A DNA stretch of 64,000 nt, taken from NCBI RefSeq assembly GCF_001650725.1, contig NZ_LXVX01000003.1, positions 142,948-206,947 of the forward strand, read 5' to 3'. The position numbers and the translations under genes were made by a program. Shown piece by piece: positions 36,211-46,024 of this stretch. Numbering within the stretch: the first letter of the stretch is position 1; each line of letters opens with the position of its first letter. Under the pieces are notes generated by a model that saw only the letters and a program-made list of their open reading frames with translations, did not search any database and was not told where the DNA came from. Source of the DNA: Sphingobium sp. TCM1 (GTDB lineage: Bacteria > Pseudomonadota > Alphaproteobacteria > Sphingomonadales > Sphingomonadaceae).

Positions 36211-38463
36211 ATGCCTTTCAATCACAAGCTTTATTCCGCGCTCGCAGGCGTCATGCTTGCTGGTATTTATGGACCCGCTGCGGCTCAAACGTCCGCAGAT
36301 GATCAACAACAGGACAATGCGCAGCAGGAGCAGGTGGCGGGCGACATCATCGTCACGGCGCAGCGGCGCGAATCGACCGTCCGGGAAGTGCCCTTTTCGA
36401 TCGCGGCCTTCGGCGGCGAGGCGCTGCGCAATAGCCAGGTTTTCAGTCCGACGGCACTCACGCAGCAAATGCCGGGAATTACCATCAACACTTCAGACAA
36501 GTCGCTATCGATTGTCGCGATCCGTGGCAATGTCTCCACGTTCCGTACCGCCACACTGGACACGCCCGTCGCCTATTTCATGGACGACGTCTACTATGTC
36601 TTCAACAACGACCTCAACGCCAACTTCTTCGATACCGACCGTGTCGAAGTGCTTCGCGGGCCGCAAGGAACATTGTTCGGGCGAAATGTCGTGGGCGGCG
36701 CAATTGCGGTGATCACCAACAATCCCGCCTTCAAGGATGACTATTTCTTCCAGGTCACAGGCGGAAATGGCGGCTTCATTCGTACCGAGGGCATGGTCAA
36801 CGGCACACTGGTGGACGATAAGATTGCGGCGCGTTTCGCCTTCAGTACCGAGAGTTCCGATGGACTTATCGACACGCCCAATCAATCCGGCAGCTATGGG
36901 AAGACCGATGGCTATGCCATGCGCGGCAAGCTTCTGTTCGAGCCGACAGACACGCTGAAGATCATTCTGTCGGGCGACTATAGCTTCACGAAGGGTAATG
37001 GTGGTGCCATCAGCCTGGGGGTTGGCGGTGTCCAGCGGATTCCCGCCACCTTTGGAAGCTATGATGACAGCGAGTGGACGAACAACGACTATGCTCGATC
37101 GCCCTATCGGCAGCGACTGCGCGGTGGCTATTTACGCGGCGATCTTGACCTGCTGGGCGGGACGCTCACGTCCATAACCGGCTATCGCATGAATGACAGC
37201 CGCGCGATCAACGACGATGTGCCGGTCGCGACCGTCGTGCCCGTTTTCGACCGCAGACAGGTGGTCAAGAACCGAAGCTTCACGCAGGAAGTCCGCTTCG
37301 CGTCCGCGCCCGGCCGCTTTTCTTATGTGGTCGGCGCCTACTTCCTGTCGGCGGACGTTTCGACGACGAACATCTTCTACTATAGTCCGTTGCCGGGTGC
37401 GGCAGTGAATGCCACTGTGCGGCGTAATCCCTAGGTGACCAACATCACACGCGTGCAGGATGGCAATATTCGAAGCATTGCGGTCTTCGGCGAGGGCACG
37501 TTCGAGATAACGGATCGATTGTCCCTGGTCGCCGGTGGCCGCTATACGTCTGATCGCAAGAAGATCGACTATCATGCTTTCTCGACCACCGACCCAGGGT
37601 CGATTCCCGGTTTCGGCTTTCCTGGCGAGGTGTTTGCGTCGGGCGGCAAGACTTGGGACGCTTTTACGCCCCGTGTTACGCTGAAATATGCGCCGGTCGA
37701 CAAGGTCAATATTTACGCGACCTGGGCAAAGGGTTTCAAATCCGGCGGCTTTGTCGACAATGCCTACCTCAACCCGACGCTACCGCTCGAGCCGGAGAAG
37801 GCGCAAAACTACGAGATCGGCGCCAAGACCCGGCTGTTCCACAACATGCTCGACTTCAACGTCGCACTGTTCCAGCAAAAGACCAAGAACCTCCAGAATT
37901 TTTCTGGCGCGGGCGGCATTGCCCACACCTATAATGGCACGCTCAAGATGAAGGGCTGGGAAATCGAGTCGGTCCTGCGTCCGGTCGACGGGCTGCGGCT
38001 CACCGGCAATTACACTCATTTGATCGGCGAATACACGTCATTGCGCGACCCGCTGGTCAATCTCGACTATTCGGGCAACCCGGCCAAGTTTGCGCCGCGC
38101 GACAGCTTCACGATCGGCGCAAGCTATGACCTGTCGATGGGCAATGGTGCGAAGCTGACGCCTCAGGCAGACTTCAACTATTCCAGCCGCATATCCACGG
38201 ACGACGCGAACACTCTGCGTCTCTACGACAATCTCTACAACGACACGAAGGGGCGGACACTCAATGCCCGTCTCAACTATGAATCCGCCAATGGGCGCTG
38301 GACGCTTGGCATATGGGGAAAGAACCTCACCAACAACTATCAGATCGTCAACGCCGACGATATTACCGCCTTCCTTGCGATGCCTGGCAACGGCACCACC
38401 TATTGGAAGATCTTCACCAACACACCGCGGACATACGGGGTCACTTTGTCCGTGCGACCGTAA
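36211..38463 (+). pseudogene. TonB-dependent receptor interrupted by an in-frame TAG
   Basis: The frame encodes a receptor of about 750 residues with a signal peptide ending AAA-QT near residue 25, a plug domain (DIIVTAQRRESTVREVPFS, DRVEVLRGPQGTLFGRN) and a barrel ending in the usual aromatic-rich C-terminus (TYGVTLSVRP). Codon 408 (37432-37434) is TAG. Downstream sequence continues in the same frame as ordinary barrel, beginning VTNITRVQDG. A single C-to-T change of a Gln codon would explain it. Without suppression the product lacks half the barrel. It could also be a sequencing error. It is divergent from the Rieske operon. Confidence 0.9.
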
Positions 38464-38531
38464 GTCCACTTCGCCCCGGGGGAGGATGCGAGTCCTTCCC
38501 CAACTCTTTCATCCCTATTCAGGATCCACCA

Positions 38532-39311
38532 ATGGCCGACAGCTTCGATCTTCCCGCAAATGGCAGTTTCTCCTTCGATGGCCGTACGGCGCTCATCACC
38601 GGTGGCGGCCGAGGCGTTGGGGAAGCGATTGCTCGGGAGATCCATGCGGGTGGGGGCAGAGTGGCTGTGAGCGATGTCGATCTGGCGGTAGCCCAGGAAG
38701 TCGCGGACTCGCTCGATCCCAGCGGCGCAAGCGCCGTCGCTCTACAACTCGATGTCCGGGAGAAAGCAGATTTTCTTGCCGCCCGCGACCGTATCGCGTC
38801 GGAATGGGGGCGGATTGATATCGTTGTCAACAATGCAGGTTTCGCCAAGCGGACGCCCACCCAGGACATCACACCCGAAGAATTCGACGCGATCGTCCAG
38901 GTCAATATGCGCAGCGTGTTCCTGAGCTGTCAGATCTTTTCCGAGCATATGCGGGAAAGCGGATATGGCCGGATCGTCAACATCACCTCACTCGCAGGGC
39001 AGAATGGAGGGACTGTTGCGTCGCCTCATTATGCCGCTTCAAAAGCCGGAGCGATCATGCTGACCAAATATTTCGCGCGATACCTGGCAGGAACCGGCGT
39101 AACCGTGAACGCCATCGCACCTGGACCGATCGACACTGCGAAGGCGCGGTTGTCGCCTGAGCAGATCGCTCGGGTTGAAGAGGAGGTTCCGATCGGCCGG
39201 TTCATGACGGTGAGCGAGATCGCCGCGGCCGCGGCGTTGCTCGCGTCGGATCGCGGCGGTTTCTTCGTGGGAGCCACACTCGATATGAATGGGGGGCTGT
39301 ATCTGCGCTAA
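38532..39311 (+). CDS. Short-chain dehydrogenase/reductase
   Basis: A 259-residue NAD(P)-dependent oxidoreductase of the classical SDR type. The cofactor site is ALITGGGRGVGEAIARE, the structural NNAG is VVNNAGFAKR, the catalytic Ser is in INITSLAGQNGG, and the Tyr-Lys pair is in HYAASKAGAIML. Chain Asp after the second strand (VSDVDLA) suggests NAD preference. ATG 38532 is chosen because the family-like sequence begins there; the upstream frame overlaps the receptor's end. It lies 69 bases after the receptor and probably shares its transcript. Confidence 0.92.
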   Translation: MADSFDLPANGSFSFDGRTALITGGGRGVGEAIAREIHAGGGRVAVSDVDLAVAQEVADSLDPSGASAVALQLDVREKADFLAARDRIASEWGRIDIVVNNAGFAKRTPTQDITPEEFDAIVQVNMRSVFLSCQIFSEHMRESGYGRIVNITSLAGQNGGTVASPHYAASKAGAIMLTKYFARYLAGTGVTVNAIAPGPIDTAKARLSPEQIARVEEEVPIGRFMTVSEIAAAAALLASDRGGFFVGATLDMNGGLYLR

Positions 39312-39478
39312 CCCTGGGGGCGAAGCTATGTTCAAATCTCGTCCCTGTTTTCTTATGGCGATATTGGATTGCGATTGGCAAATCGATACCATGTGATCCT
39401 ATCGTGCCGGAATAGTTTAATGGAGACGGCTGCGTGCGTGGATACGGGTAGTCGTTCGCCTGGCTGAGGAGAGGTCGG

Positions 39479-40522
39479 ATGTTCATCTACAATACCTGGT
39501 ATGTCGCTGCATTCGCGCATGAAGTCGCCCCCGGCAAAGTGCTTGGGCGGCGCTTTCTGGACAGGCCGGTGGCCTTATTTCGTACCGAGGATGGTGAGAT
39601 CGCTGCCCTCGAGGATCGGTGCAGCCACCGGGCTATGCCGCTGAGCGCGGGCCATGTCGATGGGCAGGTGATCCGCTGCTGCTATCATGGCGTGGAGTTC
39701 GACAAGCGCGGCGCCTGTACCCGTATTCCTAATCAGTCCCGCATCCCCGCAGCCGCCAATGTGCGCTCCTATCCAGTTGTCGAGAAGGATCATCTGATCT
39801 GGATCTGGATGGGAGAAGCCGCGCTGGCCGATCCCGATATTATCATCGACAACCCCGAGCATAACGACCCAAGCTGGACGTGGCGGCCCTACAACTTCCC
39901 GGTGAAGGCAAACTGGCAGCTGATCATCGATAACATCATGGACCTGACGCATGTTCCCTATATTCATGCGCGGACCATTGGCGGTAATCCCGAGCAGCAT
40001 TATGGCGCCGATACGAAGGTCGAGTTCGACGGTCGCAAGGTGACCCTGCTACGCAAGATGCCCAATTCCGTCCCGCCTAAATCCTATATCGACGCAGGTG
40101 GCTTCAAGGGTCGCGTCGATCGCTGGCAGGAAGTGCGGTTCGAGCCTGGTATCGGCATGACCTGCCGGGTGAACGCGGGCGGCTGTGACGTTGGAACGGG
40201 CGCTTATGAAGGCAAGCGCGACAATGGTTTCATGCTTGCCAACAATCATTTCATCACGCCCGAGACTGAGACGACAAGCCATTATCTCTGGACGATCTGT
40301 ACGACGGCGTCCAAGGAAAGCGGCGTCCCCGATGTGCTGTTCGACCAGTTTTTCGACACCATCACCGAGGACGAGGAAACACTCGCGGCGCAGCAGCTTC
40401 GGATCGATGACGAGCCAGGCCGGGCCTTCGTGGGTATCGCGAGCGATGGCGCCGTCAATCAGGCACGGCGTGTGCTTGAAGCGCTCCAAAGCGCGGAGGA
40501 TGTCGGCTCGATCGCAGCCTGA
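39479..40522 (+). CDS. Rieske oxygenase, vanillate O-demethylase (VanA) family
   Basis: A 347-residue oxygenase of VanA type. The Rieske site is CSHRAMPL with CCYHGVEF. Iron ligands fit LIIDNIMDLTHVPYIHA (D-L-T-H-x4-H). The N-terminal NTWYVAAFAHEV is a hallmark. Family members demethylate aryl ethers or hydroxylate aromatic and alkyl groups with a separate VanB-like reductase; none is adjacent, so the reductase at 33567 may serve both oxygenases. GAGGAGAGG-like sequence lies before the ATG. Confidence 0.92.
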   Translation: MFIYNTWYVAAFAHEVAPGKVLGRRFLDRPVALFRTEDGEIAALEDRCSHRAMPLSAGHVDGQVIRCCYHGVEFDKRGACTRIPNQSRIPAAANVRSYPVVEKDHLIWIWMGEAALADPDIIIDNPEHNDPSWTWRPYNFPVKANWQLIIDNIMDLTHVPYIHARTIGGNPEQHYGADTKVEFDGRKVTLLRKMPNSVPPKSYIDAGGFKGRVDRWQEVRFEPGIGMTCRVNAGGCDVGTGAYEGKRDNGFMLANNHFITPETETTSHYLWTICTTASKESGVPDVLFDQFFDTITEDEETLAAQQLRIDDEPGRAFVGIASDGAVNQARRVLEALQSAEDVGSIAA

Positions 40523-40623
40523 TCGCCGCTGGCAACAAAGGGGTGGAGCGCTATCCTGGCTGTCGTCCGTAGCGGCGGGCAACGGATGGGATTGCGTTTC
40601 GGCGGCGATTGACCACGGATAAG

Positions 40624-41820
40624 ATGGTTACTTCATCGACTGCTGAAGGCGAGCAAAAGTCCCGCCCACCGCTCTGGCTGCTCGGAACGATCACGCTGTG
40701 CGGGACGCTCGGTATCCATATCTTCGCGCCCGCGTTGGCTCTGGCGGTGGCGGATCTCAGGGCAACGCCCGCGCAGTTGCAGCTCAGTATCAGCGTCTAT
40801 GTGTGGGGGCTTGCTGTAGGCCAGCTGGTCCATGGTCCCATGGCTGATCGTTTCGGCAGGCGGCCGGTACTGCTCGGGGGCATCTTTCTCTATACAGTAT
40901 CTGGCGTGGCGGCGGCGATGGCCGGATCCTCCGATGTCCTGATCGCGGCGCGCCTTGCGCAGGCGCTTGGCGGATGCTCCGGCATGGTGATCGCTCGAGC
41001 CATCGTCCGCGATGTGAGCATGAATTCCCAGGCGGCTCGCGATCTGGCTCGCCTTAACCTCGCGATCCTTATCGGTCCAGGAATCGGTCCCCTGATCGGC
41101 GGCGTTGTGGCGACGGCCTTTGGATGGCGCGCCGTTCTTCTCGTGCTCGCGCTGTTGGGGGTTGTCGCCTTTCTCTCCGTGCTTATCCTGCTACAGGAAA
41201 CGAACAGGGCGGACACGCAGCGAAGGAATATCGTCCTACATTATGCGGCGCTCGCGCGATCGCGCGCTTTTCTGGGATATGCGCTGGGCGGTGGATGTGT
41301 GACGACGAGCTGGTATGCGTTCATAGCTGCCGCGCCTTTCCTCTATCAACATCAGTTTGGCCAGTCGGCACGGGTGACGGGTGCGTGCCTTGGGATCGTT
41401 GTCATGGGCGCCTGGGTCGGCAGCTTCCTCGCGTCCCGTCTGGCATCGGCATCGCCGACGCAGCGCCTCCTGGTCCTGGGCCACTCGCTCTGCGCGCTCT
41501 TTGCGAGCGCGCTGTGCATTGCGATGATGTTCGATCTGGCATCCGCAATTGTCGTTACGGCGCTCATGTTTTTCTACACGTGTGGCGTTGGGTTGGCTGG
41601 GCCCGCCGCGCTCGCCCAGGCTACCGCAATCAAGCCAGACATGGCCGGATCCGCCTCAGGACTTTATGGCTTCTTCCAGATGGTCGTGGGCGCCGCAGCT
41701 GCTGCGTCGGTCAGTTTGGGTTCCAATCCCGGGAGGGCGGCCGCGATAGCCCTGCTGGCGAGCGCAGCGCTTGCCCAGGGGTTTTTTCTTGTCGCGCGGC
41801 GTCAGGCTCTCCCCGGTTGA
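40624..41820 (+). CDS. MFS transporter, Bcr/CflA drug-resistance type
   Basis: A 398-residue membrane protein with twelve hydrophobic segments. Motifs include GPMADRFGRRPVLLGG between segments 2 and 3 and the Bcr-type ALGGCSGMVIARAIVRDV and GIGPLIGGVVATAFGWRAVL. It probably exports a toxic substrate or intermediate. ATG 40624 is likely; a TTG at 40609 is the alternative. It lies 101 bases after the Rieske gene in the same direction. Confidence 0.88.
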   Translation: MVTSSTAEGEQKSRPPLWLLGTITLCGTLGIHIFAPALALAVADLRATPAQLQLSISVYVWGLAVGQLVHGPMADRFGRRPVLLGGIFLYTVSGVAAAMAGSSDVLIAARLAQALGGCSGMVIARAIVRDVSMNSQAARDLARLNLAILIGPGIGPLIGGVVATAFGWRAVLLVLALLGVVAFLSVLILLQETNRADTQRRNIVLHYAALARSRAFLGYALGGGCVTTSWYAFIAAAPFLYQHQFGQSARVTGACLGIVVMGAWVGSFLASRLASASPTQRLLVLGHSLCALFASALCIAMMFDLASAIVVTALMFFYTCGVGLAGPAALAQATAIKPDMAGSASGLYGFFQMVVGAAAAASVSLGSNPGRAAAIALLASAALAQGFFLVARRQALPG

Positions 41821-42142
41821 TTAGGGAGCACGGGCTGTTGATTTCTCAGCGCGATGAACGATCTCCCGAACCGTCCAACGCTTGGAAGGCTACGAACTTG
41901 GTTGCGAGGTTATGAACGTCTCCGATGCGATCCGACACTCGCTTCGAGCCTGACTAAGGTGCTGCAGCATCACAGCCGCCTTTCCCGGAACCGTCTGCAC
42001 TGTCAATTCCAACGCTGAGACTCGCGCGCACCCGTGTTCGGTGCCTATTCAAACATCAACTCGATATTCAGTTTCAGGGATGAGATGTAATTTATCCATT
42101 AATATCAATAAGTTAAAAACAATGAGGGTTCAGAAATTGTAC

Positions 42143-42157
42143 AATGGTTGGACCGAT
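42143..42157. promoter_or_regulatory. Predicted FadR-type operator (site 6)
   Basis: AATGG-TTGGA-CCGAT has the left half of site 1 and the GGT-N3-ACC centre. It lies just upstream of the possible -35 element at 42164 and about 500 bases ahead of the receptor start. Confidence 0.4.
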
Positions 42158-42163
42158 TTATAT

Positions 42164-42193
42164 TTGACGTTTTTTGCACGTCACGACTAAAGT
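42164..42193 (+). promoter_or_regulatory. Possible promoter overlapping a dyad
   Basis: TTGACG at 42164-42169 is followed after a normal-length spacer by TAAAGT. The perfect dyad TGACGT-N7-ACGTCA (42165-42183) overlaps the -35 and spacer, where a regulator could block or aid polymerase. The direction is toward the receptor gene. The leader would then be about 470 bases. Confidence 0.35.
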
Positions 42194-42663
42194 AACTGCA
42201 ACATCCAATACGTAATTGTCCGCAAGCGACAAGGCAGAGGGGGTAGTCTCATGGCGACGTTGTGACGACGGTCGGTTGGCGGGGTTTGCCGTCACCGAGC
42301 GCAATTCCCTCCCCATCGCAGATTGCTACGGTGGCTTGCTTCCATGTCGCGGCAATCTCCCGGCTGCAAGCAAAGCTCCGCTTGAGACCTCTCCGCCTCA
42401 AGCCGATGATTGGGCAGGTGAAACGATATTGTCGGTCCGCATGGCCCGGCGGATCAGTTCATCCCAGAGCGAAAGCCTGGAAGCAATAGCGCAGGGGCAC
42501 CTGCACTTCTCTGTCTTTAATCTAATGGATTGACGCCGTGCCGCGCCTTTTTTTCGATCTGGCGCAGGTTAAAACGCGCCTGGTTCTCAAAGAATATAAG
42601 AGATGCAGATGCCAGAGTGTTTAGACCATAATAGAGAATAACAATATTAATTTGGAGGGGATC

Positions 42664-45036
42664 ATGAAAACTAAATATAACGTGCTACTTGGATCGGCAA
42701 GTCTTGCCTGCCTGCTTGCGGCCTCACCTGCGCTTGCGCAACAGCCGCAGTCTGCTGCAACGCAAATCGATACCAGCGATGCTGCCGATATTGTCGTCAC
42801 TGCCAACAAGCGGCAGGAAAACATCAATAAGGTGGGCCTTAGCATCACCGCCGTCTCAGGCGAAGCGTTGCAGGATCGCAAGGTCACCTCGCTCGAGGAT
42901 ATTGCGAGTGTGATTCCCGGCCTTGCCTTCGCATCGAGTACCGCCAATACGCCGATTTTCACGCTTCGCGGCGTGGGCTTCAATGAGAGTTCGCTAGGCG
43001 TCTATCCGGCCGTCAGCGTCTATCTTGATCAAACGCCGCTGCCATTCCCGGTGATGGCCAGCCACACCGCTTTCGACCTCGAGCGGGTCGAAGTTCTCAA
43101 GGGGCCGCAGGGGACGTTGTTCGGCCAGAACAGCACGGGGGGCGCGATCAACTATATCGCGGCCAAGCCCACTAACAGCTTCGAGGCTGGCGGTGACATC
43201 AGCTATGGCCGTTTCAACCAGATCGAGGGTAATGCCTTCGTCAGCGGTCCGATCACGCCGAACCTGCGTTTCCGCCTGGCTGGAACGGCTTTGCATTCGG
43301 ATGATTGGCAGAAAAGTTACACGCGCGACGACAAGCTCGGCGAGCAGAATTACTATGCTGGCCGCCTGCTGCTCGACTGGGATCCGACCGATACGATCCG
43401 CTTCGCGCTTAACGTTAATGGGTGGCGGGACAAGTCGGATCCGCAGGCACAGCAACTGGTGCTGAAATTTGGCCAAATCCCCGCCTATGCCTCGCCCGCT
43501 CTGCTGGATTATCCCTTCCCGCGCGACAACGCCCGCACGGCGGATTGGTCGACGGGCGACCTGCGCCCGCGCGCAGACAGGAAATTCTTTCAAGCGGCGT
43601 TGCGCAGCGACTTCGACCTGACCGACAATCTGACGCTGACGTCGATCACGTCCTATGACGACTATAAGCAGAATCAGGTAACCGACGGCGACGGTATGAA
43701 CCTGATCATCTTCGATCTCGAGAAGAATGATGGGTATATCCGGTCTTTCAACCAGGAACTGCGCCTGGCCAACGACCAGACCGGGACATTCCGCTGGATA
43801 TTGGGCGCTAACTACGAAAAGAGCACGACCTTCGAAAATCAGATCCTGCGCTATATCGACAGCACCAATTACAATCCAAACAATCTGTACATCAATGCGA
43901 GCGGGGTCACCAACAAACAAAAGATCGAGAATTACGCCTTCTTCGGCAATGCCGAGTACAAGCTGACCGAGGAATTGACGCTCAAAGCCGCAGCCCGCTA
44001 TACGCAGAGCCGCAACAATGTGAACATCTGCGGCTATTCGCCTGGCGATGGGCATGTGGCAGACCTCTTCAACCTGCTGGGATCGTTGCTGAGTTCCGTG
44101 CCCTTTACGCCTATCGGGCAGACCGACTGTTATACGCTGAACGAGACCAACACGCCGGGCGAGCCCTATGTACGGACGCTGAAGGAAGACAATGTCTCCT
44201 GGCGCGCGGGCATCGACTATCAGGTGACGCCGCAGACCCTGATTTACGCTAATGCCTCGCGTGGCTATAAGGCGGGTTCGTTCCCGAGCCTGGCTGCGGC
44301 GACCTACGCGGCCCTGGCTCCAGTGACGCAGGAATCGGTTACGGCCTATGAAGCCGGGGTGAAGACGCAATTGTTCGATCGCAAGGTCGGGTTGAACTTC
44401 GCTGCTTTCTACTATGACTATCGCGACAAGCAGATACGCGGCAAGACCACCGACCCGATCTTTGGCATTCTGGATGTTCTCGTCAATGTTCCCAAGTCCC
44501 GCATTCAGGGCGCCGAGGCAGATCTGACGCTGCGGCCGACAGACGGACTCACTATAACGGCAGCCGGCACCTTCCTGGATTCCAAGGTGCAGCGCTACGA
44601 CGGCCTCAACGTCATCGGTGCGACCGATAATTTCCGGGGGGATCCGCTGCCCTTCACGCCGAAATGGTCCGGTTCGCTTAATGTCGATTACAAGGTTCGC
44701 ATGCCCAATGGCGGATCGCCGTTCATCGGCTTCACGGTAACCGGCCGCAGCGCGTCCGACGCGACGCTGGGCGGTCGCCGAATAACCTTCCCGGCTTCGC
44801 CCGCCACGATCCTGAAGCCGGGTGTTGACTACATCTACAAGATCGATGGCTACGCGACCGTGGATGCACGCGTCGGCTATGTTTCCGACGGCGATCGCTG
44901 GCGCGTGAGCCTGTGGGGCAAGAATATCTTCAATGAATATTACTGGACGAACGTAATTCCCGCCAACGACAGCTCTGCACGCTTCGCGGGACGGCCGGCG
45001 ACCTACGGCATAACGTTTGGCTTCAATTTCAACTGA
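42664..45036 (+). CDS. TonB-dependent outer-membrane receptor
   Basis: A 790-residue energy-coupled receptor for uptake of large or scarce substrates. A signal peptide ends ALA-QQ near residue 26. The TonB-box-like DIVVTANKRQ follows, then the plug (LERVEVLKGPQGTLFGQN, STGGAINYIAAKPT), and a 22-strand-type barrel ending with a C-terminal Phe-x-Asn. ATG 42664 follows TTGGAGGGG. It is paralogous to the receptor at 57622 (shared FTLRG, LERVEVLKGPQGTLFG and GGAINYIAAKPT). It heads the block of duplicated kinase units and is separated from it by a hairpin. Confidence 0.95.
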   Translation: MKTKYNVLLGSASLACLLAASPALAQQPQSAATQIDTSDAADIVVTANKRQENINKVGLSITAVSGEALQDRKVTSLEDIASVIPGLAFASSTANTPIFTLRGVGFNESSLGVYPAVSVYLDQTPLPFPVMASHTAFDLERVEVLKGPQGTLFGQNSTGGAINYIAAKPTNSFEAGGDISYGRFNQIEGNAFVSGPITPNLRFRLAGTALHSDDWQKSYTRDDKLGEQNYYAGRLLLDWDPTDTIRFALNVNGWRDKSDPQAQQLVLKFGQIPAYASPALLDYPFPRDNARTADWSTGDLRPRADRKFFQAALRSDFDLTDNLTLTSITSYDDYKQNQVTDGDGMNLIIFDLEKNDGYIRSFNQELRLANDQTGTFRWILGANYEKSTTFENQILRYIDSTNYNPNNLYINASGVTNKQKIENYAFFGNAEYKLTEELTLKAAARYTQSRNNVNICGYSPGDGHVADLFNLLGSLLSSVPFTPIGQTDCYTLNETNTPGEPYVRTLKEDNVSWRAGIDYQVTPQTLIYANASRGYKAGSFPSLAAATYAALAPVTQESVTAYEAGVKTQLFDRKVGLNFAAFYYDYRDKQIRGKTTDPIFGILDVLVNVPKSRIQGAEADLTLRPTDGLTITAAGTFLDSKVQRYDGLNVIGATDNFRGDPLPFTPKWSGSLNVDYKVRMPNGGSPFIGFTVTGRSASDATLGGRRITFPASPATILKPGVDYIYKIDGYATVDARVGYVSDGDRWRVSLWGKNIFNEYYWTNVIPANDSSARFAGRPATYGITFGFNFN

Positions 45037-45040
45037 TCAG

Positions 45041-45069
45041 GGTGCGGCCGTCTTCATGGCGACCGCACC
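45041..45069 (+). terminator. Hairpin after the second TonB receptor
   Basis: GGTGCGG pairs with CCGCACC over a 15-base loop five bases after the receptor stop. No T run follows, so partial termination or mRNA protection is more likely than complete stop; this would let the receptor be made in excess over the enzymes downstream. Confidence 0.45.
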
Positions 45070-45090
45070 GTCCCGGCAAGAAATGAGGGT

Positions 45091-46023
45091 ATGATGACCG
45101 AACTGACCACCGCATATATGACTGAAAACTGCGAACGTCACATACCGAATCCGGCGATCCCGAAGTGGAGCCAAAGCTATTATTTCAATTTCTACGATCG
45201 CAAGGCGAAGCTGGGCGGGTTCATCCGCTTCGGCTTCATGGAGAATATGGCTGAAACCAACGGTTTTGCTATATTCTTCAAAGATGGAAAGCCGCTTTTC
45301 ACTCGGCTGAACATGCACCTCCCTTATACGAGTGATCGTCCCGAGGGCGGAGTGACCGTTGCGGGTGTGCGGCTGGAAGCCGTCCAGCCTCTCCAGGCCT
45401 GCCGGATCACGATAGACACCGAGGATTTCGGCGTCGACCTGTTGTGGGATCAGCGCTTCGCGATGGGCGATAGCATCGTGCCGAGCGAGGGCAGCGACGA
45501 TGCGATCGCCCGCGAGCTGGCCTTTATCCACTTGGAGGGCCCCTGCGACGTGACCGGCACAGTTCGTGTGCGCGGCGGCGATATCATCGAGATCAATGAT
45601 GCGGGTTTCCGCGACATCAGTTGCGGTCCGCGTAACTGGGCAGGCGTACAGCATTATCGCCTGGCTTGGCCGATCTTCGACAATGGCATGTCCTGCGTCG
45701 CTGTCCATGCCATCACCGAACATGGCGACAGCTATCAGAAGATCCTGCACGACGGCGAACGCTGGCATCATATCGGCAAGGTCGAGGAAGTTATCGAGTA
45801 TGAGGCCGACGAGATGGGCTTCCGGCATGTCCATTGGAAAGTATGGGACGAGGACGATCGTCTGTGGGAATTTACGGCCCAGCCGCTGTTTCGCTGGCAA
45901 TTCCCCTTCGACAACTTCGTGATGGTCGAACAGATGATGGAATACCGGCTGAGTGACGGGACCATTGGCTACGGGATGGGGGAGGGCGGTTTCCGTTTCC
46001 CCTGGGAAGGCAATGGCAACTGA
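45091..46023 (+). CDS. Lipocalin/CrtC-like (DUF7064-type) protein, unit 1
   Basis: A 310-residue soluble protein without signal peptide. It resembles the AttH/hydroxyneurosporene-synthase-like group that databases label DUF7064/DUF7065 (from memory), built of two lipocalin-like barrels. Visible features are SQSYYFNFYDRKAKLGGFIR near residue 27 and FRDISCGPRNWAG near 170, corresponding to RDHSWGPRVWG of the second copy at 47763. Carotenoid 1,2-hydratases share this fold, so binding or hydration of a hydrophobic substrate is possible, but no activity can be assigned. First gene of unit 1; its TGA is followed one base later by the kinase ATG. Confidence 0.7.
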   Translation: MMTELTTAYMTENCERHIPNPAIPKWSQSYYFNFYDRKAKLGGFIRFGFMENMAETNGFAIFFKDGKPLFTRLNMHLPYTSDRPEGGVTVAGVRLEAVQPLQACRITIDTEDFGVDLLWDQRFAMGDSIVPSEGSDDAIARELAFIHLEGPCDVTGTVRVRGGDIIEINDAGFRDISCGPRNWAGVQHYRLAWPIFDNGMSCVAVHAITEHGDSYQKILHDGERWHHIGKVEEVIEYEADEMGFRHVHWKVWDEDDRLWEFTAQPLFRWQFPFDNFVMVEQMMEYRLSDGTIGYGMGEGGFRFPWEGNGN

Positions 46024-46024
46024 C

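Larger units (their letters stand above)
41821..42663. other. Long AT-richer intergenic region upstream of the second TonB receptor
   Basis: No convincing gene is present; a frame of about 105 codons at 42216-42533 has no family resemblance. The stretch at 42060-42200 is notably AT-rich against the GC-rich surroundings and holds the operator-like and promoter-like sequences listed separately. A purine-rich TTGGAGGGG ribosome site closes the region just before ATG 42664. Confidence 0.55.

Noticed and set aside
42216..42533. Possible 105-codon gene upstream of the TonB receptor
   Set aside because: No ribosome site, no family resemblance, and composition typical of a chance frame; listed as intergenic instead.
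42994..44370. 458-codon open frame on the minus strand
   Set aside because: It is the complement of the TonB receptor gene and has a low-complexity composition rich in Arg, Ile and Val with no known motif.
45091..46023. Calling this protein a carotenoid 1,2-hydratase (CrtC)
   Set aside because: The resemblance is at fold level only, and there are no carotenoid genes nearby. I kept a general lipocalin/CrtC-like label.
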